Origin: Ideonella livida
Lineage (GTDB): Bacteria > Pseudomonadota > Gammaproteobacteria > Burkholderiales > Burkholderiaceae_C
DNA length: 48,395 bases
Direction: 5' to 3'
Assembly: GCF_010499455.1 (NCBI RefSeq)
Contig: NZ_JAAGOH010000032.1
Location: 1-48,395 of the forward strand
In this document: piece after piece, positions 9,895-17,901 of the stretch
How positions within the stretch are numbered: position 1 is the stretch's first letter
Layout of the letters: every line of letters starts with the position of its first letter
Notes under the pieces: model-generated
The model's database searches: none
Seen by the model: only the letters and a program-made list of their open reading frames with translations
Told to the model about the DNA's origin: nothing
Position numbers and translations under genes: made by a program

Positions 9895-10929
9895 TCAGCT
9901 GCTGCCGCGTACCACCAGCTCGTAGCCCAGGTCCACGCCCGGCGTGGCCGGCGCCTCGCCGCGGATCAGGCCCAGCAGCATGCGGGCAGCCGCCTCGCCG
10001 ATGGCCGCCCGGGGCGTGCGCACCGTGGTCAGTGGCGGCAGCATGTGCTCGCTGCCGGTCAGGTCGTTGAAGCCGACGATGGCCAGCCGGCGCGGCACCG
10101 CCACCTTCAGCCGCAGCGCGGCCAGCAAGGCCCCCTGGGCCAGGTCGTCGTTGCAGAAGAAGATGGCGTCCACCGCCGGCCTGAAGGCCAGGATCTGCTC
10201 CAGCATCTGCCCGCCCAGGGCGATGGAGGAGGGCGCCGGATGCAGGAACTCCAGCCGCGGGTCGTGGCCGCCGACGGCCTGCAGCGCCTGGCGCCAGCCC
10301 TGCAGGCGCTGCATCACCCGCGCGTCCAGCTGGGCCCCGGCAAAGGCGATGCGCCGCCGCCCCTGGGCCAGCAGGTGCTCGGTCAAGGCGCGGCCGGCGT
10401 CCTGCTGCGAGAAGCCCACGCTGTACTGCCCGGGCTGCGTGGAGGTCTCCATCACATGCACGCAGGGCACACCCGAGCCTGCGATCAGCGCACGGGCGGC
10501 GGCACTGCGCTCAAAGCCGGTGACGATCAGCCCGGCCGGGCGGTGCAGCAGCTGCTCGCGCAGCAGCTGCTCCTCCTCGCTCTCGTCGTAGTGGGTGATG
10601 CCGATCAGCGTCTGGTAGCCGGCCGGGCGCAGGGCGCGCTGCACCGCCTCGATCAGGTCCACGAACAGGGCGTTGGACAGCAGCGGGATGAGCACCGCCA
10701 CATGCGTGCCGCGCTGCGAGGCCAGCGCGCGCGCCGCCGGGTCGGGCACGTAACCCAGGCGCTGGGCGGCTTCTTGCACCCGGGCCACCAGGGCGGGGTC
10801 CACCGCGCGCTCGCCGCGCAGCGCCCGCGAGACGGTGATGGGGCTGACCCCGGCGGCCTGGGCCACATCGGCCAAGGTGGTGCGGCCGGTGGCGCGGCGG
10901 CGGGAGCGGGAGTCGGACACGTCAGGCAC
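9895..10929 (-). CDS. gntR: LacI-family repressor, GntR (gluconate) type
   Basis: A 344-residue LacI-family regulator. The N-terminal helix-turn-helix is TTLADVAQAAGVSPITVSRA, followed by the hinge (ALASQR) and a periplasmic-binding-like effector domain with FFCNDDLAQGAL. Its pairing with a divergent gluconokinase points to gluconate or 6-phosphogluconate as effector. The GTG at 10929 has no clear ribosome site and a GTG three codons later is also possible. Two 14-bp palindromes lie in the 210-bp gap before gntK, so it probably represses itself and the gntK-TRAP genes. Confidence 0.85.
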   Translation of the reverse strand: MPDVSDSRSRRRATGRTTLADVAQAAGVSPITVSRALRGERAVDPALVARVQEAAQRLGYVPDPAARALASQRGTHVAVLIPLLSNALFVDLIEAVQRALRPAGYQTLIGITHYDESEEEQLLREQLLHRPAGLIVTGFERSAAARALIAGSGVPCVHVMETSTQPGQYSVGFSQQDAGRALTEHLLAQGRRRIAFAGAQLDARVMQRLQGWRQALQAVGGHDPRLEFLHPAPSSIALGGQMLEQILAFRPAVDAIFFCNDDLAQGALLAALRLKVAVPRRLAIVGFNDLTGSEHMLPPLTTVRTPRAAIGEAAARMLLGLIRGEAPATPGVDLGYELVVRGSS

Positions 10930-10982
10930 GGCAGGAAGGGCTCAGGGTTAACACGGATGCGGGCCGGGTCGGGGAGTTCTTA

Positions 10983-10996
10983 GGATAGCGCTATCC
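10983..10996. promoter_or_regulatory. LacI/GntR operator O1
   Basis: GGATAGCGCTATCC is a perfect 14-bp palindrome with the central CG common to LacI-family operators. It sits 54 bp before the gntR start. A wider imperfect inverted repeat (10945-10956 with 11022-11033, 11 of 12 matching) flanks it. Confidence 0.75.
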
Positions 10997-11114
10997 GACG
11001 GCTTGGCCGGCGTGTCATGGTCCGTGTTTACCCGGATGTCGTTGAGATTCTCTCTGAACGGCATGCCCGGCAGACCCCCTGCACCCGCGCCTGCCGAATT
11101 TTTTTGCAGCGCTT

Positions 11115-11128
11115 GGACAGCGCTATCC
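11115..11128. promoter_or_regulatory. LacI/GntR operator O2
   Basis: GGACAGCGCTATCC matches O1 at 13 of 14 bases. It lies 11 bp before the gntK ATG, where bound repressor would block transcription start or early elongation. Centres of O1 and O2 are 132 bp apart, so looping is possible. Confidence 0.72.
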
Positions 11129-11139
11129 AGAACTAGACC

Positions 11140-11667
11140 ATGCAAATCCAGGCAATCCGGACGGTACCGCTGGTGGTGATGGGCGTCTCGGGCTGCGGCA
11201 AATCCAGCCTGGCCGCCGCCGTGGCGGCCGCGCGTGGCGCGCCGCTGATCGAAGCTGACGCCCACCACAGCCCCGCCAACCTCGACAAGATGCGCCAAGG
11301 CATCGCCCTGACCGATGCCGACCGCGCCGGCTGGCTCGACAGCCTGGCCCAAGCCCTGCTGCAGGCCCGCTCCCAAGGCGTGGTGATGACCTGCTCGGCC
11401 CTCAAGCGCGCCTACCGCGACCGCCTGCGCGCCGCCGCGCCGGGCTTGCGCTTTGCCTTTCTGCAGATCAGCCGCGAGGAGGCTGGCCGGCGCGTGGCCA
11501 GCCGCGCGGGCCACTTCTTTGCCGGCGCCGGCCTGGTGGACAACCAGTTCGCCACGCTGGAGCCGCCCGTGGGCGAGCCCGGCGTGCTGACGCTGGACGC
11601 CGCCCTGCCCCTGGACACCCTTTGCCAGCAGGTGCTGGCCTGGCTGAACGCTGGAGACCCCGCATGA
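11140..11667 (+). CDS. gntK: gluconokinase
   Basis: A 175-residue P-loop kinase. Walker A MGVSGCGKSS starts near residue 14, followed by EADAHHSPANLDKMRQG, typical of GntK, and TCSALKRAYRDRLR. It converts gluconate and ATP to 6-phosphogluconate in the cytoplasm, feeding the Entner-Doudoroff or pentose phosphate route. There is no good ribosome site before ATG 11140, and operator O2 lies just upstream. Its stop overlaps the start of the next gene (ATGA), so it is coupled to the TRAP transporter. Confidence 0.92.
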   Translation: MQIQAIRTVPLVVMGVSGCGKSSLAAAVAAARGAPLIEADAHHSPANLDKMRQGIALTDADRAGWLDSLAQALLQARSQGVVMTCSALKRAYRDRLRAAAPGLRFAFLQISREEAGRRVASRAGHFFAGAGLVDNQFATLEPPVGEPGVLTLDAALPLDTLCQQVLAWLNAGDPA

Positions 11668-12203
11668 GCGCCGCCCCCGTTCCCCCGTCGCACGCCCCCC
11701 ATGCCCCGTCGGCCGGGCTGGGCGCCCGCCTGCACACCGCCGCGCTGTGGGCCATGGGCGCTTGCTTGGCGGTGATGTGCCTGTCGGTGTTCGTCAACGT
11801 GGTGCTGCGCTATGGCTTTGGCAGTGGCATCCCGGCCAGTGAGGAGCTGTCGCGCCTGCTGTTCGTCTGGCTGGTGTTCATCGGCGCGGCCGCGGCCTAT
11901 CCCCAGGGCGAGCACATGGCCTTCACCAGCCTGGTGGGCCTGCTGCAGGGCAGGCCGCTGGCCCTGCGGGTCATGACCCTGCTGATCCGGGGGCTCACCG
12001 TGCTGGCCTGCGCGCTGCTGGCCTGGGGCGCCTGGCAGCAGGTGGTGGTGGGGCTGGACAGCCGCTCGGTGGTGCTGGGCTACCCGGTGGCCCTGCTGCC
12101 GCTGCCAGCCCTGCTGTGCAGCCTGGCCATCGGCCTGTGCGCCGCCTGGGAGCTGCTGCGCGGGGTGCCGCTGCACCTGGGCCACGCCGCCGACGTGGAA
12201 TGA
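11664..12203 (+). CDS. dctQ: TRAP transporter small membrane subunit
   Basis: A 179-residue DctQ-type protein with four predicted membrane helices and the conserved segment FVNVVLRYGFGSGIPASEEL, followed by LLFVWLVFIGAA. The ATG overlaps the gntK stop by 4 bp and has GGAG upstream. With DctM and DctP it forms a sodium-coupled organic-acid importer. Linkage with gntK and gntR suggests gluconate or a related sugar acid as substrate; this is inferred from context. Confidence 0.88.
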   Translation: MSAAPVPPSHAPHAPSAGLGARLHTAALWAMGACLAVMCLSVFVNVVLRYGFGSGIPASEELSRLLFVWLVFIGAAAAYPQGEHMAFTSLVGLLQGRPLALRVMTLLIRGLTVLACALLAWGAWQQVVVGLDSRSVVLGYPVALLPLPALLCSLAIGLCAAWELLRGVPLHLGHAADVE

Positions 12204-12231
12204 GCCTGACCTGTCGAGACTGGAGAAACAC

Positions 12232-13527
12232 ATGATGAGTCCCGAAGGACAAGCGTTCATCGTCTTCTGCGGCGGCATGCTGCTGCTGATGGGCATTGGC
12301 ATGAACATGGCCCTGGCGCTGGTGCTCACCGGCGCGGGCATGGCCTGGGTGCTGGAGTTCTGGGACACCCAGCTGCTGGCCCAGAACCTGGTGGGCGGGG
12401 TGGACTCGTTCGCCCTGCTGGCCGTGCCCTTTTTCATCCTGGCTGGCGAGCTGATGAATGGCGGGGGCATCAGCCGCCGCATCATCGACATGGCCCAGGC
12501 CTGGGTGGGCCACATCCGCGGCGGCCTGGGTTATGTGGCCATTGGCGCCGCGGTGCTGATGGCCGCCATGAGCGGCTCGGCCCTGGCCGACACCGCCGCC
12601 CTGGCCACCATCCTGCTGCCCATGATGCGCCAGCAGGGCTACCCCATGGCCACCTCGGCCGGGCTGGTGGCCTCGGGCGGCATCATCGCCCCCATCATCC
12701 CGCCGTCCATGCCCTTCGTGATCTACGGGGTGACGACCAACACCTCCATCTCGGCGCTGTTCGTCTCGGGCATCGTGCCGGGGCTGATCATGGGCGCGGG
12801 CCTCATCCTGGCCTGGCGCTGGGTGCTGCGCGACCTGGACCTGCCGGCCCGGCCTGCCCTGCCCCTGGCCGAGCGCCTGCGCGCCACGGGCCGCGCCTTC
12901 TGGGCGCTGCTCATGCCGCTCATCATCATCGGTGGCATGAAGAGCGGGGTGTTCACCCCCACCGAGGCCGCGGTGGTGGCCGCCGTGTATGCCCTGGTCA
13001 TCGCCCTGTTCGTGCACCGCGAGATGAAGGTGGTCGAGCTGGGCGGTGCCCTGGCCCGCGCCGGCAAGACCACCGCCATCGTCATGTTCCTGTGCGCCGG
13101 CGCCCAGGTGGCCAGCTACATGATCACCCTGGCCGACCTGCCCGGCGTGCTCACCGGCTGGCTGGGCCCGCTGGTGGACCACCCGCGCCTGCTGATGGCC
13201 GTGATGATGGTGGTGCTGGTGCTCATCGGCACGGCGCTGGACCTCACGCCCACCATCCTGATCTTTGCCCCGGTGATGCTGCCCATCGCCGTCAAGGCGG
13301 GCATCGACCCGGTGTACTTCGGCCTGATGTTCGTGCTCAACGGCGCCATCGGCCTGATCACGCCGCCCGTGGGCACCGTGCTCAATGTGGTGGCCGGCGT
13401 GGGCCGGCTGCCGCTGCACCAGGTCATCAAGGGCGTGAACCCCTTCCTTTTCACCTACACCGCCATCCTGGCGCTGTTCGTGTTGTTCCCGGCGCTGGTC
13501 ACGGCGCCCCTGGCCTGGCTGCGCTGA
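12232..13527 (+). CDS. dctM: TRAP transporter large permease subunit
   Basis: A 431-residue DctM-type permease with about 12 membrane helices. Family landmarks include the AMSGSALADTAALATILLP region, IIAPIIPPSMPFVIYG and the late GLITPPVGTVLNVV segment. It translocates the substrate handed over by DctP. GGAG lies 6 nt before the first of two tandem ATGs. Confidence 0.92.
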   Translation: MMSPEGQAFIVFCGGMLLLMGIGMNMALALVLTGAGMAWVLEFWDTQLLAQNLVGGVDSFALLAVPFFILAGELMNGGGISRRIIDMAQAWVGHIRGGLGYVAIGAAVLMAAMSGSALADTAALATILLPMMRQQGYPMATSAGLVASGGIIAPIIPPSMPFVIYGVTTNTSISALFVSGIVPGLIMGAGLILAWRWVLRDLDLPARPALPLAERLRATGRAFWALLMPLIIIGGMKSGVFTPTEAAVVAAVYALVIALFVHREMKVVELGGALARAGKTTAIVMFLCAGAQVASYMITLADLPGVLTGWLGPLVDHPRLLMAVMMVVLVLIGTALDLTPTILIFAPVMLPIAVKAGIDPVYFGLMFVLNGAIGLITPPVGTVLNVVAGVGRLPLHQVIKGVNPFLFTYTAILALFVLFPALVTAPLAWLR

Positions 13528-13562
13528 GCGCACCGGCGCCGCCTTTTCCCTTTCACCAGACC

Positions 13563-13578
13563 GGCGCCCGCAGGCGCC
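13563..13578 (+). other. stem-loop between dctM and dctP
   Basis: GGCGCC-CGCA-GGCGCC gives a 6-bp stem and 4-nt loop in the 71-bp gap. It may protect or partly separate the downstream binding-protein message. No U tract follows. Confidence 0.4.
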
Positions 13579-13598
13579 CCAAAGCAGGAGACGACTCC

Positions 13599-14633
13599 AT
13601 GACCCTCGCCCGCCGCACTTTCTCTGCCCTGGCCGCCGCCGCCGTGGCGGCCTGCACCCTGGCCGCGCCCCTGGCCGCTGCCGCGCAGGACATCAAGCCG
13701 CGCCTCATCCGCTTTGGCTACGGCCTCAATGAGCAGAGCAACCAAGGCCGCGCCGTCAAGTTCTTTGCCGAGCAGGTGGAGAAGGCCAGCGGCGGCAAGA
13801 TGCGGGTGCGCGCCATCGGTGCGGCCGCCCTGGGCCCGGACACCCAGATGCAGCAGGCCCTCATTGGCGGTGCGCAGGAGATGATGGTGGGCTCCACCGC
13901 CACCCTGGTGGGCATCACCAAGGAGATGGCGCTGTGGGACACGCCTTTCCTGTTCAACACCGCCGCCGAGGCCGATGTCATCCTGGACGGCCCCATCGGC
14001 CAGAAGGTGATGGACAAGCTGCAGGACAAGGGCCTGGTGGGCTTGGTGTACTGGGAGAACGGTTTTCGCAACCTCACCAACAACAAGCGCCCGGTCAACA
14101 AGGTGGAAGACCTGGACGGCATCAAGCTGCGGGTGATGCAGAACAACGTGTTCCTCGACAGCTTCAAGCTGCTGGGCGCCAACGCGGTGCCGCTGCCCTT
14201 CTCCGAGCTGTTCAGTGCCCTGGAGACCAAGGCGGTGGACGGCCAGGAGAACCCGTACAACACCATCCTGTCGAGCAAGTTCTACGAGGTGCAGAAGTAC
14301 CTGTCCATCACCAACCACGTCTACAGCCCGTGGATCCTCACGGTCAGCAAGAAGTGGTGGGACACGCTCAGCCCGGCCGAGCAGAAGGTCCTGAAGGATG
14401 CCGCCGTGGCCAGCCGCGCCTTTGAGCGCCAGGACACCCGCGCCGAGGCCACCAAGGCGCTGGCCGAGCTCAAGGCCAAGGGCATGCAGATCAACGAGCT
14501 GAGCCCGGCCGAAGCCGCCCGCATGCGCACCAAGCTCACCCGCGTCAACGCCGGCATCGGCGTCAACGTGGGCATGGACCTGTGGGTGGAGACCCAGGCG
14601 GCGCTGGACAAGCTGCGCAGCGGCAAGAAGTGA
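13599..14633 (+). CDS. dctP: TRAP transporter periplasmic binding protein
   Basis: A 344-residue DctP-family protein. The signal peptide (MTLARRTFSALAAAAVAAC and on to AAAAQ) spans about 28 residues. The conserved Arg of the ligand pocket lies in LDGIKLRVMQN, followed by NAVPLPFSELFSALETKAVDGQENP in two adjoining stretches. AGGAG is 8 nt from the ATG at 13599. It captures the sugar acid for DctQM. In many TRAP operons the binding protein comes first; here it is last. A small dyad at 14637-14649 after the stop may help end transcription facing the chemoreceptor gene. Confidence 0.92.
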   Translation: MTLARRTFSALAAAAVAACTLAAPLAAAAQDIKPRLIRFGYGLNEQSNQGRAVKFFAEQVEKASGGKMRVRAIGAAALGPDTQMQQALIGGAQEMMVGSTATLVGITKEMALWDTPFLFNTAAEADVILDGPIGQKVMDKLQDKGLVGLVYWENGFRNLTNNKRPVNKVEDLDGIKLRVMQNNVFLDSFKLLGANAVPLPFSELFSALETKAVDGQENPYNTILSSKFYEVQKYLSITNHVYSPWILTVSKKWWDTLSPAEQKVLKDAAVASRAFERQDTRAEATKALAELKAKGMQINELSPAEAARMRTKLTRVNAGIGVNVGMDLWVETQAALDKLRSGKK

Positions 14634-14672
14634 GGGCCGGCGGCGCCGGTGGCGTCGCCGCGCGGGGCGTGC

Positions 14673-16250
14673 TCAGCCGCCCACGCGGAACACCGCCACC
14701 GCCTGCACCAGCTGCTGCGCCTGCTGTTTGAGGCTCTCGGCCGCGGCGGCGCTCTGTTCCACCAGCGCCGCGTTCTGCTGCGTGGCCTGGTCCATGGCGC
14801 TCACCGCCTCGCCCACCTGCTGCACGCCGCTGCTCTGTTCGCGGCTGGCCGTGCTGATCTCGCCCACGATGCTGGAGACGCGGCCGATGGCGCCCACCAC
14901 CTCCTGCATGGTGCTGCCGGCGCGGTCCACCTGGGCCGTGCCCTGCTCCACCCGCTCCACGCTGGCCGCAATCAAGCTCTTGATCTCCTTGGCCGCATCG
15001 GCGCTGCGCTGGGCCAGGGTGCGCACCTCGCCCGCCACCACGGCAAAGCCGCGGCCCTGCTCGCCGGCGCGGGCGGCTTCCACCGCCGCGTTCAGCGCCA
15101 GGATGTTGGTCTGAAAGGCAATGCCGTCGATCACGCCGGTGATGTCGGCGATGCGCCGTGAGCTCTCGTTGATGCGGCGCATGGTCTCCACCACCTCACC
15201 CACCGCCTCGCCGCCGCGGCTGGCCACCTGACTGGCCTCCTGCGCCAGGGCGTTGGCTTGGTTGGCACTGTCGGCGTTGTGGCGCACCGTGGTACCCAGC
15301 TCCTCCATGGAGGCCGCGGTCTGTTGCAGGGCGCTGGCCTGCTGCTCGGTCCGCGCCGACAGGTCGTTGTTGCCCGAGGCGATCTCTGCGCTGGCGGTGG
15401 CCACCTCTTCAGAGCCTTCACGCACCTGCCGCACCACCCGCGCCAGCCCCTGTTGCATGGCCCGCAGCTGGGCCATCACGCTGTGCTGGTCGCCCGGCCG
15501 CAGGTGCACCGGGGTGGCCAGGTCGCCCTGTGCCACGGCGGCGGCCAGGGCCACGGCCTGGGCGGGCTCGCCCCCCAGCTGTGCCCGTAGCCGGGCGGTG
15601 ATGAAGCCCGCCATCCCCAGCCCCGCCACCAAGGCACCCGCCGCCAGCGCCAGTACCCACTGGCGCGCCTGGGCGTCTTCGGTCTCGGCCTGGGTGGCGT
15701 AGGCCTCGGCGGCCTTGAAGTGCGCCGCCACCGTGGCATCCAGGGCGGCCAGGGCCTCATCGGCCCTCATCTGGCCGGCGCCGTCGGCGATGTCGCGGGC
15801 ATCGTCCATCTTGCCGCCCTGGGCCAGCTGCCGGATGCGGTCGCCCTGGGTGCGGTAGTCCTCCAGGGCCTTGGCCAGCTTGTCCTCGGCCGCGGGGTCG
15901 GGCCGCAGCCCGAAGCCCTGGTAGGCCTGCAGGCTGGCTTGCAGCCGCTGGCGCGCGGCGTCCTGCTTTTCCGTGTACTCGGCCAGGTAGCTGGTGTCGG
16001 CGGCCCGGCTGAGCTTGACCTCGAACTCCCGCACCTCCAGCAGGGCGGCGCGGCTGCGGGCCAGCTCGCCGGCGCCCGGCAGCCACTGGCGCGCCAGCGT
16101 GCCCGAGGCGTTGGCCACCTGATGCAGGGCCAGGTAGGACACCGCAGCCAGGCTGGCCAGCAAGGCCAGCACCAGGCCAAAGGCCAGCATCAGCTGGGTG
16201 CCGATGCGCAGGCGGTCCCAGGCTTGGCGCAGGGTCGGAGGGGCGGACAT
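14673..16250 (-). CDS. methyl-accepting chemotaxis protein
   Basis: A 525-residue chemoreceptor. Two membrane helices (about 20-42 and 195-215) flank a helical periplasmic domain of four-helix-bundle type, followed by HAMP and a long signalling coiled coil. The hairpin tip reads [20 protein letters not shown] in the central region, diagnostic of the family. No C-terminal CheR-binding pentapeptide is seen (ends FRVGG). AGGA lies 6 nt upstream. The ligand is unknown. It lies 53 bp downstream of a secreted Cache-domain gene on the same strand. Confidence 0.93.
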   Translation of the reverse strand: MSAPPTLRQAWDRLRIGTQLMLAFGLVLALLASLAAVSYLALHQVANASGTLARQWLPGAGELARSRAALLEVREFEVKLSRAADTSYLAEYTEKQDAARQRLQASLQAYQGFGLRPDPAAEDKLAKALEDYRTQGDRIRQLAQGGKMDDARDIADGAGQMRADEALAALDATVAAHFKAAEAYATQAETEDAQARQWVLALAAGALVAGLGMAGFITARLRAQLGGEPAQAVALAAAVAQGDLATPVHLRPGDQHSVMAQLRAMQQGLARVVRQVREGSEEVATASAEIASGNNDLSARTEQQASALQQTAASMEELGTTVRHNADSANQANALAQEASQVASRGGEAVGEVVETMRRINESSRRIADITGVIDGIAFQTNILALNAAVEAARAGEQGRGFAVVAGEVRTLAQRSADAAKEIKSLIAASVERVEQGTAQVDRAGSTMQEVVGAIGRVSSIVGEISTASREQSSGVQQVGEAVSAMDQATQQNAALVEQSAAAAESLKQQAQQLVQAVAVFRVGG

Positions 16251-16303
16251 GGGGTTTCCTTCGGTGGGTCAGGTGGGTCGGGCGGGTTGCCGGTGGCGAT
16301 CAC

Positions 16304-16795
16304 TCACTTTTTGTAGCCGACATAGGTGGCCCCAATGACCTTGCCGCCCGCGTCCTTGATGGGGTGGTAACAGGCGGCGAAGGCGGTGCCCAGCACGTCC
16401 ACATCGCCGCAAAACTCGGCCCCCTTCATCAGCGCCTCATAGGCCTTGGCCCGCGCCAGTGGCGTGCCCACGCCGCGCTTGCCCTCGGGCGTGAGCACGT
16501 TGGTGGAGACGCGGATGAACTCCTCGCCGTCCTTGACGAAGACCGTGGCCGTGGCGCCATTGGCCTTGCGCACCTCGTCGACCACGTCGTAGTTGTTGTT
16601 GAGCTTGCGCGCCCCGAAGTAGATGGCCGGCACGGTGCGCTCACCGGCCTTGTCGGTGCCTTCCACCTTGGCCGGGCCAATCTTGGCCAGACGGGCGTCC
16701 AGGGCGGTGATGGTGGCTTTGGGGTCGTTGGCCTGGGCCAGGCCGGTCCAGAGGCCCAGGACGACGGAGCAGCAGAGCAAGTTGGTGCGGTTCAT
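16304..16795 (-). CDS. secreted single Cache-domain protein
   Basis: A 163-residue protein with a signal peptide of about 22 residues (ends AQA) and then a domain like the extracellular Cache_3-Cache_2 sensor of chemoreceptors. Landmarks are IYFGARKLNNNYDVVDEV, ATVFVKDGEEFIRVSTNV and a C-terminal AACYHPIKDAGGKVIGATYVG. It has no membrane helix or signalling domain. Being just upstream of a chemoreceptor, it may act as a periplasmic ligand-binding partner, but this is inference. The 205-bp gap on its other side (16796-17000) shows nothing I recognise. Confidence 0.78.
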   Translation of the reverse strand: MNRTNLLCCSVVLGLWTGLAQANDPKATITALDARLAKIGPAKVEGTDKAGERTVPAIYFGARKLNNNYDVVDEVRKANGATATVFVKDGEEFIRVSTNVLTPEGKRGVGTPLARAKAYEALMKGAEFCGDVDVLGTAFAACYHPIKDAGGKVIGATYVGYKK

Positions 16796-17000
16796 GGGCG
16801 GTGGCAGTCAGGAGAGGTGAGGGAAGGCGCCCTCCACCCCGCAGGGGGGGCTGGCGGCCGCAGGGCGGAGGACGCCGCCTGCCTGTGCCGTATCGGACCG
16901 CCAGGCGGCCCCTGAAGTCGGCAAGACCCTGGGCGGCGCGCAAGACTTCACACGGCGGCGTTGCGTGGCGTCAAACCCGCGCCCCGCCTGCCCTTGAGTT

Positions 17001-17717
17001 TCAGGACGCGCGGGCCAGACGGCCGCGCCGCGACTGCCGCGCGCGCTCGTGCCAGGCCTGCCACCAGGGGCTGGCGGTCCCGTTCAGGCCCGTGGCCTGG
17101 GGCTCCAGCCCGCGCGGCTGCCAGGCCTGCAGGTTGGAGACGGCCAGGCCGGCCATGTCGGCCGACCAGTGCCCGGCCTGCAGCGTCACCCAGTCACGGC
17201 CCAGGCAGACCTCGCCCTGCGCATCCAGCAGCACCACCATGGAGCCGGCCAGCAGCGGCTGCAGCAGCCGCGCCAGCGCCGGGCTGCGCAGCAGGCGGGC
17301 CGCTTGCGCCTCCTCCAGGCCGTGCATCAGCTCTCCCAGCAGACGGGCCAACTCCGCGCTGTCGGAGCAGGGCGCCGGGGCGGCCCCGGGCCGCAACGTC
17401 TCCAGGGTGCCGTTGTGCAGCAGCAGCAGGCCGCCCTGCGGGGTGTCGCGCACCAGGTGGGGATGGGCCATGTCGTGGCTGACCGGGCCCACGGTGGCCC
17501 GGCGCAGGTGCAGCCAGGCCTCGGCCTCCCGGGGCAGGTGGGCGTTGTGCACCAGCAGCTCGGCCAGGGCCATGCCCTTGGTCCAGGCCAGGCGCGGGGC
17601 GTCGGGCGTGCCGGCGCGGTGGCACAGCCCCCAGCCGTCAGGGTTGTGCTGCCAGACGTGCTGGAGGAAATCCGCCGGAATGGTCCGGCCGGCTGGCTTC
17701 TTGAGGATGAGACACAT
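17001..17717 (-). CDS. class II glutamine amidotransferase
   Basis: A 238-residue protein that starts MCLI, so Cys2 becomes the N-terminal nucleophile after Met removal. NPDGWGLCHRAG and LHLRRATVGPVSHDMAHPH, and LLLHNGTL, are the class II Gln-amidotransferase landmarks. There is no second synthetase domain, so it is of the stand-alone YafJ/EgtC kind; its acceptor substrate is unknown. ATG 17717 is required for the Cys2 position, ruling out the longer in-frame start. It is divergent from gshA across 184 bp with no clear motif. Confidence 0.8.
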   Translation of the reverse strand: MCLILKKPAGRTIPADFLQHVWQHNPDGWGLCHRAGTPDAPRLAWTKGMALAELLVHNAHLPREAEAWLHLRRATVGPVSHDMAHPHLVRDTPQGGLLLLHNGTLETLRPGAAPAPCSDSAELARLLGELMHGLEEAQAARLLRSPALARLLQPLLAGSMVVLLDAQGEVCLGRDWVTLQAGHWSADMAGLAVSNLQAWQPRGLEPQATGLNGTASPWWQAWHERARQSRRGRLARAS

Positions 17718-17901
17718 GGTGGAGGAACCTTGTCCGTCGTCAAGCAAGAACGGCACCAGGGGCGCCGGTGTCCGCGTTCTGACCATCATCAAGAGTCCTG
17801 CAGCCGGCCAGCGCCGGAAAAGGCCCGCTGTCGCACGCCATTCGTGCAAATGACGTCCAATCGGGGCCCGCACCGCATCCCCATCCTCCAGGAGACGGGT
17901 C

